From the NCBI GenBank assembly GCA_013813345.1, contig JACCRW010000006.1, forward strand, positions 1 to 5,805: DNA of 5,805 nucleotides, given 5' to 3'. Origin of the DNA: Actinomycetota bacterium (lineage in GTDB: Bacteria > Actinomycetota > Thermoleophilia > Gaiellales > Gaiellaceae). Shown piece after piece: positions 1 through 5,174 of the stretch; the first letter of the stretch is position 1, and each line of letters begins with the position of its first letter. Position numbers and translations under genes: made by a program. The notes below the pieces were generated by a model, which ran no database searches, was not told the DNA's origin, and saw only the letters and a program-made list of their open reading frames with translations.

Positions 1-185
1 ATCGTCTCGACGACGTAACCGCCCGTCAGCAGGATCGGCTCGTCACACCCTTGCTCGACCTCTCCCGCCACCTGGATCACGAACTGCTCCCGCACAACGT
101 CGGAGCCCGCCGAAGCGCTGCCCGCAAGAGCGAGCAACCCCAAGGCAAGCGCCCACGTCGCCACTACCGTCCGCTTCACGTTCAT
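1..185 (-). CDS. Secreted protein of unknown function, N-terminal part (runs off the left edge)
   Basis: The minus-strand frame opens with ATG at 185-183 and stays open for 61 codons to the window edge. Residues 1-26 form a textbook Sec signal peptide: a basic start (MNVKR), a hydrophobic core around residues 7-21 and an A-S-A-type cleavage site before GSDVV, so the mature protein probably starts near residue 27. The visible mature part (VREQFVIQVAGEVEQGCDEP, then ILLTGGYVVET) has one cysteine and alternating hydrophobic residues, suggesting beta structure. I do not recognise a family. A strong Shine-Dalgarno (AAGGAGAGG) lies 7-10 bases before the ATG and fixes this start. The gene is transcribed divergently from the SARP-type regulator and shares its intergenic region with it, which makes it a candidate target; that link is inferred. 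The competing plus-strand frame over this stretch gives an arginine-rich, low-complexity product and is not credible. Confidence 0.75.
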   Translation of the reverse strand, partial: MNVKRTVVATWALALGLLALAGSASAGSDVVREQFVIQVAGEVEQGCDEPILLTGGYVVET

Positions 186-192
186 GTCGTTT

Positions 193-201
193 CCTCTCCT
201 T
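193..201 (-). promoter_or_regulatory. Ribosome binding site of the secreted-protein gene
   Basis: Read on the minus strand this is AAGGAGAGG, a near-perfect match to the anti-Shine-Dalgarno, with 7 bases between its last G and the ATG (10 from the AAGGAG core). It decides the start of the leftmost gene. Confidence 0.75.
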
Positions 202-204
202 CTA

Positions 205-217
205 CCGGCCGAGCCGG
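205..217. repeat. Short GC hairpin beside the ribosome binding site
   Basis: CCGGC-CGA-GCCGG forms a 5-bp stem with a 3-base loop. In the minus-strand transcript it would sit 3 bases upstream of the AAGGAGAGG ribosome binding site. It may be chance in such GC-rich DNA, but with the larger palindrome next to it the untranslated leader of the secreted-protein gene could be well structured. Confidence 0.35.
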
Positions 218-231
218 CGGTCGCGTCCGCA

Positions 232-271
232 CCGTCCGTGGCACGCGTCCCGGGTCGCGTGCCGCGGACGG
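232..271. repeat. 40-base near-perfect palindrome in the divergent intergenic region
   Basis: The left arm CCGTCCGTGGCACGCG (232-247) pairs with the right arm CGCGTGCCGCGGACGG (256-271) at 15 of 16 positions, and the remaining pair is a T/G that is a wobble in one strand's RNA. The centre TCCCGGGT (248-255) is itself palindromic over 249-254. No T-run follows on either side, so it does not look like an intrinsic terminator. It starts 47 bases upstream of the minus-strand ATG and ends 24 bases before the first CGGTTTC repeat. It could be an operator for a dimeric repressor, a hairpin in the leader of the secreted-protein mRNA, or a site that separates the two divergent promoters. The structure is seen directly; its role is unknown. 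Confidence 0.7.
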
Positions 272-295
272 ATCGAGTCGTACGATGCCGTTGGC

Positions 296-345
296 CGGTT
301 TCGCAGCCCCTTCAGCTGGCCGACCGGCGGTTTCAAGACGGTTTC
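296..345 (+). promoter_or_regulatory. Probable SARP-type operator: three CGGTTTC heptamers
   Basis: The heptamer CGGTTTC occurs at 296-302, 328-334 and 339-345. The last two are spaced 11 bases start to start, one helical turn, and the first lies 32 bases upstream of the second, close to three turns. The first and third copies extend to an identical GGTTTCGCAG (297-306 and 340-349). SARP regulators with an N-terminal winged helix are known to bind heptamer direct repeats spaced 11 bp apart, with the downstream copy 8 bp from the -10 element. Here exactly 8 bases (346-353) separate the last heptamer from a TAGCGT hexamer. The next gene encodes a regulator of this class, so autoregulation is likely. 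Binding itself is inferred. Confidence 0.6.
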
Positions 346-353
346 GCAGGTGC

Positions 354-359
354 TAGCGT
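354..359 (+). promoter_or_regulatory. Possible -10 element of the regulator promoter
   Basis: TAGCGT lies 8 bases after the last CGGTTTC heptamer and 11 bases before the ATG at 371, so the transcript would be leaderless or nearly so. No good -35 is visible; at SARP-activated promoters the repeat normally replaces it. The hexamer matches the consensus only moderately, and the call rests mainly on its spacing. Confidence 0.4.
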
Positions 360-370
360 CGCCGAAGGCG

Positions 371-2122
371 ATGGAGTTCCGCATCCTGGGACCGCTCGAG
401 GTCGAGGAGAATGGCAGGTCGCTCGCCCCGAGCGGTCGCAAGGCGCGCGCCCTCCTCGCGGTACTCCTGATCCACGCGAACGAGCCGATCTCGGCCGATC
501 GACTGATCGACGAGGTGTGGGGCGAGGAGCTCCCGGAGAACGCTGCGAAATCGCTGCAGATCCAGATCTCGCGCCTGAGGAAGATCCTGGGGAGCGAGCG
601 GCTTCGAACGGTTGGGCGCACCTATGAGTTGACGGTTCACGAGGGGGAGCTCGACGGTCAGCGGGCCGAGGCGCTCCTGGAGAGCGGCAGGCAACGCTTG
701 GAGCAAGGCCAGCCCAAGGGCGCGGTCTCGGCCTTTCGCGAGGCGCTCGGGCTCTTCCGCGGCCGACCCCTCGAGGAGTTCGCCGACGAGCCGTTCGCCC
801 GGGCGGAGATCGCACACCTCGAGGATCTGCGCCTCGCAGCGGCCGAAGGCGCGGTGGACGTGGTGCTTGCCCAGGGCCACGGCCGCCGGGTCGTGGGCGA
901 GCTCGAGTCTCTCGTCGCCGAGAACCCGCTGCGCGAGCGCCCGCGTGAGCAGTTGATGATCGCGCTGTACCAGGCGGGCCGGCAGGCCGATGCGCTCGAG
1001 GTCTATGCCGATGGCCGCCGCACGCTGGACGAGCTCGGTCTCGAGCCGGGGCCTGTTCTCCGCGGGCTGGAGCGAAGGATCCTCACTCACGACCCGGCGC
1101 TCGGCGCGCCGGGCCAAGGGAGGATGCGCGCGAGACCGGGGAGACAGAGGGCGATCGCGGCGGCCGCTCTGATGCTCGTCGCGGCCGCGATCGGTATCGC
1201 GGCGCGCGGCGAAGGCAACTCGCGCGAGATCCTGCCGCCGCGGTCGCTCGGCGCACTCGATGCGACAACGCTCGAACTGAGAGCGATCGTCCCGCTGGGC
1301 GGCATCCCGAGCGAGATCGGGGTCGGTCGCCGCGCCGTCTTCGTCGGGGTGCCCGACCGCCGCAGCGTCGTCGTCGTCGATCCCGCGGGCGGCGGGACCT
1401 CGACGATCGGCGCTGCCGTCCGACCCGGACGGGTGGCGGTCACCAGCCGCGGCATCTGGCTCCTCGACCCCCGGCGGCGCGGAGTGGCGCTGCTCGGCTC
1501 CGACCGCGTCTACGGGATCGCCGAGGCCGCCGGCCGCCCCGGGACTGCTCCGCTCGACGCGATCGCCGGCGCGAGAGGGTATCTCTGGCTCGCCGAACGG
1601 GACGCCGAGCTCGTCTTTCGGCTCGATCCTGGAACGGGACGATCGAGCTCGGTCGAGAACCGGGGTCCGGACTCCTTCTTCGAGGGCGCCGCCCGACGAG
1701 GGCTCGCGGTGGGAGCCGGCTCCGTGTGGGTCTCGAATCCCGTTAGTGACTTCGGCGGGAGCGACCGCCTCGGTCGGGTCTCGCGGATCGATTCGCGCAC
1801 CGGTGAGGTCACTGCACGGATCCGCCTGCCGGCGCCTCCCGTCGCCCTCGCGGCCGACGCGAGCTCCGTCTGGGTCGCCCTGGAGCGCGGGCAGGACGTG
1901 TGGCGAGTCGACCCGCGCGACGAGGTGGCCGCGGCGGCTGTGCGCGTTCGCGGTCCTGTCGTCGATCTCGCGATCGGTGAAGGGTGGGTGTGGGCGCTTG
2001 GAGCGGATGGAACGGTCAGCCGGATCGACCCGAGCACGAACGCGGTCACCGCCGTCGTCCAGCTCGGCCGAGGAGTCGCGATTGCAGCGGGTCACGGAAG
2101 CGTCTGGGTCGCAGCCGCGTAA
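371..2122 (+). CDS. Membrane-anchored SARP/BTAD-family transcriptional regulator with a C-terminal propeller-like sensor domain
   Basis: This 583-residue protein begins MEFRILGPLEV, the classical SARP/AfsR opening. Residues 1-92 are an OmpR-type winged helix, with PENAAKSLQIQISRLRKIL as the recognition-helix region and RTVGRTYELTV as the wing. Residues 97-242 are the bacterial transcriptional activator (BTAD) domain, ending ADALEVYADGRRTLDELGLE. A basic stretch (RMRARPGRQR, 251-260) precedes one hydrophobic helix at 261-277. The rest, to the C-terminus, repeats strand pairs such as GYLWLAERD (403-411), SVWVSNP (451-457), SSVWVALERGQDVWRVDP (498-515), GWVWALGADGTVSRIDP (538-554) and GSVWVAAA, typical of WD40/YVTN-like propellers. 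The basic residues before the helix predict a cytoplasmic DNA-binding half and an exterior propeller, a ToxR/CadC-like one-component layout. There are no NB-ARC or TPR domains as in full AfsR. I chose ATG 371 over GTG 350 because it gives the family N-terminus and because GTG 350 would overlap the promoter. The effector and targets are unknown. Confidence 0.88.
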   Translation: MEFRILGPLEVEENGRSLAPSGRKARALLAVLLIHANEPISADRLIDEVWGEELPENAAKSLQIQISRLRKILGSERLRTVGRTYELTVHEGELDGQRAEALLESGRQRLEQGQPKGAVSAFREALGLFRGRPLEEFADEPFARAEIAHLEDLRLAAAEGAVDVVLAQGHGRRVVGELESLVAENPLRERPREQLMIALYQAGRQADALEVYADGRRTLDELGLEPGPVLRGLERRILTHDPALGAPGQGRMRARPGRQRAIAAAALMLVAAAIGIAARGEGNSREILPPRSLGALDATTLELRAIVPLGGIPSEIGVGRRAVFVGVPDRRSVVVVDPAGGGTSTIGAAVRPGRVAVTSRGIWLLDPRRRGVALLGSDRVYGIAEAAGRPGTAPLDAIAGARGYLWLAERDAELVFRLDPGTGRSSSVENRGPDSFFEGAARRGLAVGAGSVWVSNPVSDFGGSDRLGRVSRIDSRTGEVTARIRLPAPPVALAADASSVWVALERGQDVWRVDPRDEVAAAAVRVRGPVVDLAIGEGWVWALGADGTVSRIDPSTNAVTAVVQLGRGVAIAAGHGSVWVAAA

Positions 2123-2126
2123 CGCG

Positions 2127-2131
2127 AAAGG
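2127..2131 (+). promoter_or_regulatory. Weak ribosome binding site supporting a TTG start
   Basis: AAAGG lies 9 bases before the TTG at 2141, in the 18-base gap after the regulator stop codon. No ATG or GTG is available in frame before the HAD motif I, so this site supports the TTG start. Confidence 0.45.
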
Positions 2132-2140
2132 CAGTCGCGC

Positions 2141-2800
2141 TTGATCTCAGCCCCTTCACCGCCGGCGGCGGTCGTCTTCGACTGCGACGGGCTCCTGCTC
2201 GAGACCGAGTCGTGCTGGACGCGCGCCGAGGAGGAGCTCTTCGAGCGCTACGGAAGGCGCTTCGGGGACGTGGAGAAGCGGGCGCTGATCGGCACCTCGC
2301 TCTACGACGGCTCCCAGGTGCTGGCCCGCCTGCTCGAGCAGCCCGGACGGGCGGAGCCACTCGGCCTCGAGCTCCTCGACTTGGTCGAGCGGCGCCTGCT
2401 CGAGGATGCGACGGCCTTTCCCGGCGCCGAGGCACTCGTGCTGGAGCTGAAGCCGCGCGTGCCGATCGCGGTCGCCTCGAACACCCCAGACCGGCTCGTT
2501 CGCGGCGCGCTCGCCTGCGCGGGGATGGCGCAGCACTTCGAGATCGTCGTCACCGGCGACCAGGTCGCTGAGCCGAAGCCCTCGCCGGACGTCTATCTCC
2601 GCGCGTGCGAGCTGGTCGACGCCGAGCCGTCCCGCTCGATCGCGCTCGAGGACTCGCCGACCGGCGTCGCCTCCGCCCGAGCGGCCGGGATGTTCGTGAT
2701 CGGGATCCCGTCCTTCCCGGGCGTCGTCCTCGACGGCGCGGATCTCGTCGGCGAGTCGCTCGCAGACCCGCGTGTTCGCAAGGCCCTCGGTCTCGACTAG
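2141..2800 (+). CDS. HAD-superfamily hydrolase, beta-phosphoglucomutase-like phosphatase (subfamily IA)
   Basis: The 219-residue product has all four HAD motifs in order. Motif I is VVFDCDG (11-17), with Asp14 as the predicted nucleophile and Asp16 as the general acid/base. Motif II is ASNT (112-115), motif III is the lysine in EPKPSPDVY (Lys146), and motif IV is ALEDSPTG (168-175), whose Glu170-Asp171 pair binds magnesium. The region between motifs I and II (about 20-90) is the small helical C1 cap of subfamily IA. The sequence DGLLLETE and the length fit beta-phosphoglucomutase-like and sugar-phosphate phosphatases; the substrate cannot be read from the sequence. The protein has no signal or membrane segment, so it should be cytoplasmic. 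It starts at TTG 18 bases after the regulator stop, so co-transcription with the regulator is likely, although no functional link is evident. A long minus-strand open frame over this gene is a composition shadow. Confidence 0.88.
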   Translation: MISAPSPPAAVVFDCDGLLLETESCWTRAEEELFERYGRRFGDVEKRALIGTSLYDGSQVLARLLEQPGRAEPLGLELLDLVERRLLEDATAFPGAEALVLELKPRVPIAVASNTPDRLVRGALACAGMAQHFEIVVTGDQVAEPKPSPDVYLRACELVDAEPSRSIALEDSPTGVASARAAGMFVIGIPSFPGVVLDGADLVGESLADPRVRKALGLD

Positions 2801-2803
2801 ACT
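2798..2803 (+). promoter_or_regulatory. Possible -10 element in front of the Erm gene
   Basis: TAGACT overlaps the last codons of the HAD gene and lies 26 bases before the GTG start of the methylase. It matches the actinobacterial TANNNT pattern. No convincing -35 is present 16-18 bases upstream, so the methylase may instead depend on read-through from the upstream genes. Confidence 0.3.
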
Positions 2804-2829
2804 CGCCGCCATGACGATGGTGACGTACC

Positions 2830-3615
2830 GTGGCCGTCCGGCAGCGCTCCTTTGCAGCGCCAGCCGGCCAGCACTTCCTCCGCAGTAAGCGGCTCGCAGC
2901 CGACCTCGTTCGCGAGGCCGAGGTCGCTCGCGGCGACCTGGTCGTCGAGATCGGCGGAGGCACGGGCGTCCTGACGCAGGCGCTCGTGAAAACCGGAGCG
3001 GCCGTCGTCGTGATCGAGCGCGACCGGGCGCTCGCCGCTCAGCTTCGTACGCGCTTCGGCGGGCACCCGTCGATCGCGGTAATCGAGGACGACGTCGCCG
3101 GGTACGGCTGGCCAACGGAACCATTCGCCGTCGTCGCGAACCTCCCGTTCGTAGCGTCCGGGTCGATTCTCGCCCGCCTCCTTCGCGACCCCCTGATTCC
3201 CTTGCGGAGAGCGAACGTGATCGTGCAGTGGGAGCTCGCCGCGAAGCACGCAGCCGTGTGGCCGGCGACGCTGCGCTCGATCCACTGGCGGGCGTGGTAC
3301 GACGTCGCGATTGTGGGTCGCCTCCATCGGACGGCGTTCACACCGCCGCCGAGTGTCGACGCCGCGGTTCTTCAGCTCGCTCGCCGAGCTCGGCCACGCA
3401 TGTCGCCCGAGCTCGGCGCGGCCTACTGGGAGTTCCTGAGCTCGGCGTTCGACGGCCGGGCGCCGATCCGCCGAGGCGTTCGATCGTCGATCTCACCGCT
3501 GCAGCTCAAGCGGCTTGCACCCACGCTTGGCTTCGGCCTCGATTCCTACCCTCGGGATCTCGATGCCGAGCAGTGGTCGCAACTCTTCGCGTTCACACAG
3601 GAGCGAGCACGGTGA
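2830..3615 (+). CDS. Erm-type 23S rRNA (adenine-N6)-methyltransferase
   Basis: This 261-residue protein belongs to the RsmA/Erm family of rRNA adenine methyltransferases. The N-terminal GQHFL (13-17) matches the family's GQ-[HN]-F. Motif I is VVEIGGGTGVLT (38-49), VIERD (61-65) carries the acidic residue that holds the SAM ribose, EDDV (86-89) is motif III and NLPF (104-107) is the catalytic motif IV. The middle section (VQWELAAKH at 132-140, WRAWYDVAIVGRLHRTAF at 153-170, then TPPPSVDAAVL) resembles actinobacterial Erm proteins more than housekeeping RsmA, which usually has NLPYYI and a different middle. Known Erm enzymes methylate A2058 of 23S rRNA and confer macrolide-lincosamide-streptogramin B resistance. 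The GTG at 2830 is the only possible start: an in-frame TGA lies at 2821 and GQHFL is just downstream. A TGGTGA ribosome-binding-like stretch precedes it. The gene lies 29 bases after the HAD gene and converges on the next gene. The family call is firm; the substrate and resistance are inferred. Confidence 0.85.
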   Translation: MAVRQRSFAAPAGQHFLRSKRLAADLVREAEVARGDLVVEIGGGTGVLTQALVKTGAAVVVIERDRALAAQLRTRFGGHPSIAVIEDDVAGYGWPTEPFAVVANLPFVASGSILARLLRDPLIPLRRANVIVQWELAAKHAAVWPATLRSIHWRAWYDVAIVGRLHRTAFTPPPSVDAAVLQLARRARPRMSPELGAAYWEFLSSAFDGRAPIRRGVRSSISPLQLKRLAPTLGFGLDSYPRDLDAEQWSQLFAFTQERAR

Positions 3616-3621
3616 ACCGGC

Positions 3622-4068
3622 TCAGAAGACGCGGACGAGCACAACACCCGCTGCGACGAGGGCGATCCCCAGCAGCCGACCGGGTGTGATCGGGTTCTCC
3701 TCGAAGCCGACGAGGCCGAAGTGGTCGACGGTCAGCGAGGCGGCCGCCTGGCCGGCGAGGATCAGGGCGACGAGCGTGGCAGCGCCGAGCTTCGGTGCGG
3801 TGACGACGCTCCCGAGCACGTAGAACGCACCGAGCAGGCCGCCGACCCAGACCCACCAGGGCGCCTCTGCCGCGCGTTCGGCGGACGGGACACCACGGAA
3901 GAAGACGAGCACCGCAGCGAGCAGGGCGAGCGCGCCGACGACGAACGAGACGAGCGAGGCGCGTGCCGAGCCGTCGACGTAGCGTGCGAGCACCGAGTTG
4001 ATCCCGAACTGGAACGGCAGCATCGCACCCGCAACGACGGCGAAGAGGTAGTAGGGCCACGTTGCCAC
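3622..4068 (-). CDS. DUF606/YdcZ-family (DMT superfamily) small membrane protein
   Basis: From GTG 4068 the product has 148 residues and about five hydrophobic helices (roughly 6-23, 37-57, 72-90, 95-113 and 131-146), the usual size and topology of DUF606. Family signatures are visible: an early MLPFQFGINSVLAR (16-29), WVGGLLGAFYVLGS (74-87), PKLGAATLVALILAGQ (92-107), SLTVDHFGL (111-119) and the last helix GIALVAAGVVLV. Members are inner-membrane proteins related to drug/metabolite transporters; their substrates are mostly undefined. The frame extends upstream to GTG 4110 (162 residues), adding a basic stretch; neither start has a good ribosome binding site. I prefer 4068 because it gives the normal family N-terminus directly before the first helix. 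The gene is divergent from the F420 oxidoreductase and convergent with the Erm gene, with 6 bases between the stops and no visible terminator. Confidence 0.85.
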   Translation of the reverse strand: MATWPYYLFAVVAGAMLPFQFGINSVLARYVDGSARASLVSFVVGALALLAAVLVFFRGVPSAERAAEAPWWVWVGGLLGAFYVLGSVVTAPKLGAATLVALILAGQAAASLTVDHFGLVGFEENPITPGRLLGIALVAAGVVLVRVF

Positions 4069-4090
4069 CCGGCCCGATTCGCGAGAGAAT
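4062..4090 (+). promoter_or_regulatory. Possible promoter of the F420 oxidoreductase gene
   Basis: TTGCCA (4062-4067) and GAGAAT (4085-4090) are separated by 17 bases and resemble a -35/-10 pair (5 of 6 and 4 of 6 matches to the sigma-70 consensus). The -10 ends 47 bases before the ATG at 4138. The element overlaps the start of the divergent membrane-protein gene. This is a weak, pattern-only call. Confidence 0.3.
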
Positions 4091-4121
4091 GCCGCTTTCC
4101 CTGCCCGCACTTCCCAAGAAC

Positions 4122-4129
4122 GAAAGGGG
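4122..4129 (+). promoter_or_regulatory. Ribosome binding site of the F420 oxidoreductase gene
   Basis: GAAAGGGG lies 8 bases before the ATG at 4138. It selects this ATG within a frame that is open far upstream, to 3721, across the opposite-strand membrane-protein gene. Confidence 0.7.
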
Positions 4130-4137
4130 TCGCGTCC

Positions 4138-5157
4138 ATGCTCAGCTTCGGCGTTACCGTCCTGCCCGATCCGCCCTACCAGCGCCTGATCGAGCTGACG
4201 AAGCTCGCCGAGTCACACGGCTTCGAGTACGGCTGGACGTACGATTCGCACCTGCTCTGGCAGGAGTCGATGCCCGTGATGGCGCTCCTTGCCGACCAGA
4301 CGTCGACGATCAAGCTCGGCCACATGGTCACGAACCCGGCAACGCGCGACCCGACGGTGCTCGCAAGCGCCTACGCGACTCTCCAGGACATCTCGAACGG
4401 GCGGATGATCATGGGGATCGGCCGCGGCGACTCCGCCGTCCGCACCGTCGGCCGCCAGCCGATGAAGGTCGCCGAGTTCGAGGAAGCGCTGAAGATGATC
4501 AAGCCCTTCATGAACGGCAAGGAGGTGACCTGGAACGAGAAACAGCTCCAGCTCAAGTGGGTGCGGCCGGAGCAGCCCGAGATCGAGATGCACGTCGCCG
4601 GCTACGGGCCGAAGGCGCTCGCCGTGGCGGGGCGACAGGGAGACGGCGTGATCATCCAGCTCGCCGACCCGGACATCATCCAGTGGATCATGGAGACCGC
4701 TCGGAAGGCGGCGACCGAGGCGGGGCGGGACCCGGCGGCGCTCAAGTGCATCGTCAGCGCGCCGAGCCACATCTCGGACGACATCGCCGACGCGCGCGAG
4801 CAGGTGCGCTGGTTCCCCGCCATGGTCTCGAACCACGTCCAGGACCTGATCGACCGCTACGGCACCGACGGCTCGACGATCCCGCAGGCGCTCACCGACT
4901 ACGTCGAGGCGCGCAAGTTCTACGACTACAGCGAGCACTCACGCGTCGGCGCGAAGCACGGCGAGTTCGTGACCGACGAGATCTGCGATCGCTTCTGCGT
5001 CCTCGGCGACTCCGCGGGCGCGACGAAGAAGCTGAAGGAGCTCGAGTCGATCGGCGTCGACCAATTCAACATCTACCTGATGACCCACAACCAGGAGGAG
5101 ACGCTAGAGGCCTACGGCTCGGACATCCTGCCGCAGTTCGCGGGGGTGGCGGCATAG
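4138..5157 (+). CDS. LLM-class F420-dependent oxidoreductase, TIGR03842 (CPS_4043-like) family
   Basis: The 339-residue protein is a luciferase-like TIM barrel. It opens LSFGVTVLPDPPYQRLIELT, with the first strand and helix at 2-27. It continues YGWTYDSHLLWQE (31-43), where His38 and Trp41 fall where the F420-binding His and Trp of related enzymes such as FGD1 lie. KLGHMVTNPATRDPTVLA (59-76) is the usual second-strand block with the cis-peptide turn, MGIGRGDSA (92-100) contacts the cofactor phosphate region, and MHVAGYGPKALAVAGRQGDG (151-170) is the late-barrel signature. C-terminal FCVLGD (286-291) and GVDQFNIYL (306-314) complete the family pattern. Such enzymes move hydride between reduced F420 and an organic substrate in the cytoplasm. 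I recall TIGR03842 members being found near hydantoin and pyrimidine-degradation genes, but no such neighbour is in this window, so the substrate is open. The start is supported by GAAAGGGG 8 bases upstream. Confidence 0.88.
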   Translation: MLSFGVTVLPDPPYQRLIELTKLAESHGFEYGWTYDSHLLWQESMPVMALLADQTSTIKLGHMVTNPATRDPTVLASAYATLQDISNGRMIMGIGRGDSAVRTVGRQPMKVAEFEEALKMIKPFMNGKEVTWNEKQLQLKWVRPEQPEIEMHVAGYGPKALAVAGRQGDGVIIQLADPDIIQWIMETARKAATEAGRDPAALKCIVSAPSHISDDIADAREQVRWFPAMVSNHVQDLIDRYGTDGSTIPQALTDYVEARKFYDYSEHSRVGAKHGEFVTDEICDRFCVLGDSAGATKKLKELESIGVDQFNIYLMTHNQEETLEAYGSDILPQFAGVAA

Positions 5158-5174
5158 CTGCCAGCGAGAGCGCG

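Noticed and set aside
232..271. An intrinsic terminator
   Set aside because: The stem is strong, but no T-run follows on either strand and it lies upstream of both divergent genes, where no transcript is expected to end.
350..370. An upstream GTG start for the regulator (adds 7 residues)
   Set aside because: It overlaps the proposed -10 region, lacks a ribosome binding site, and would put extra residues ahead of the canonical MEFRILGPLEV start.
353..2095. A 580-codon open frame on the minus strand across the regulator gene
   Set aside because: It lies opposite a protein with clear winged-helix, BTAD and propeller motifs. Its product is charged and low in complexity, and such antisense frames are common in high-GC coding DNA.
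2156..3124. A 322-codon minus-strand open frame across the HAD and Erm genes
   Set aside because: Its arginine-rich product has no recognisable motif, and it spans two well-supported plus-strand genes and the gap between them.
2830..3615. Housekeeping 16S rRNA dimethyltransferase RsmA (KsgA)
   Set aside because: The NLPF motif and the W-R-x-W and GRLHRTAF region look Erm-like, and the usual ispE or other RsmA neighbours are absent. It remains the main alternative.
3721..4137. A 139-codon N-terminal extension of the F420 oxidoreductase
   Set aside because: It is antisense to the DUF606 gene and has a charged, non-homologous-looking composition. The ATG at 4138 has a good ribosome binding site and gives the normal family N-terminus.
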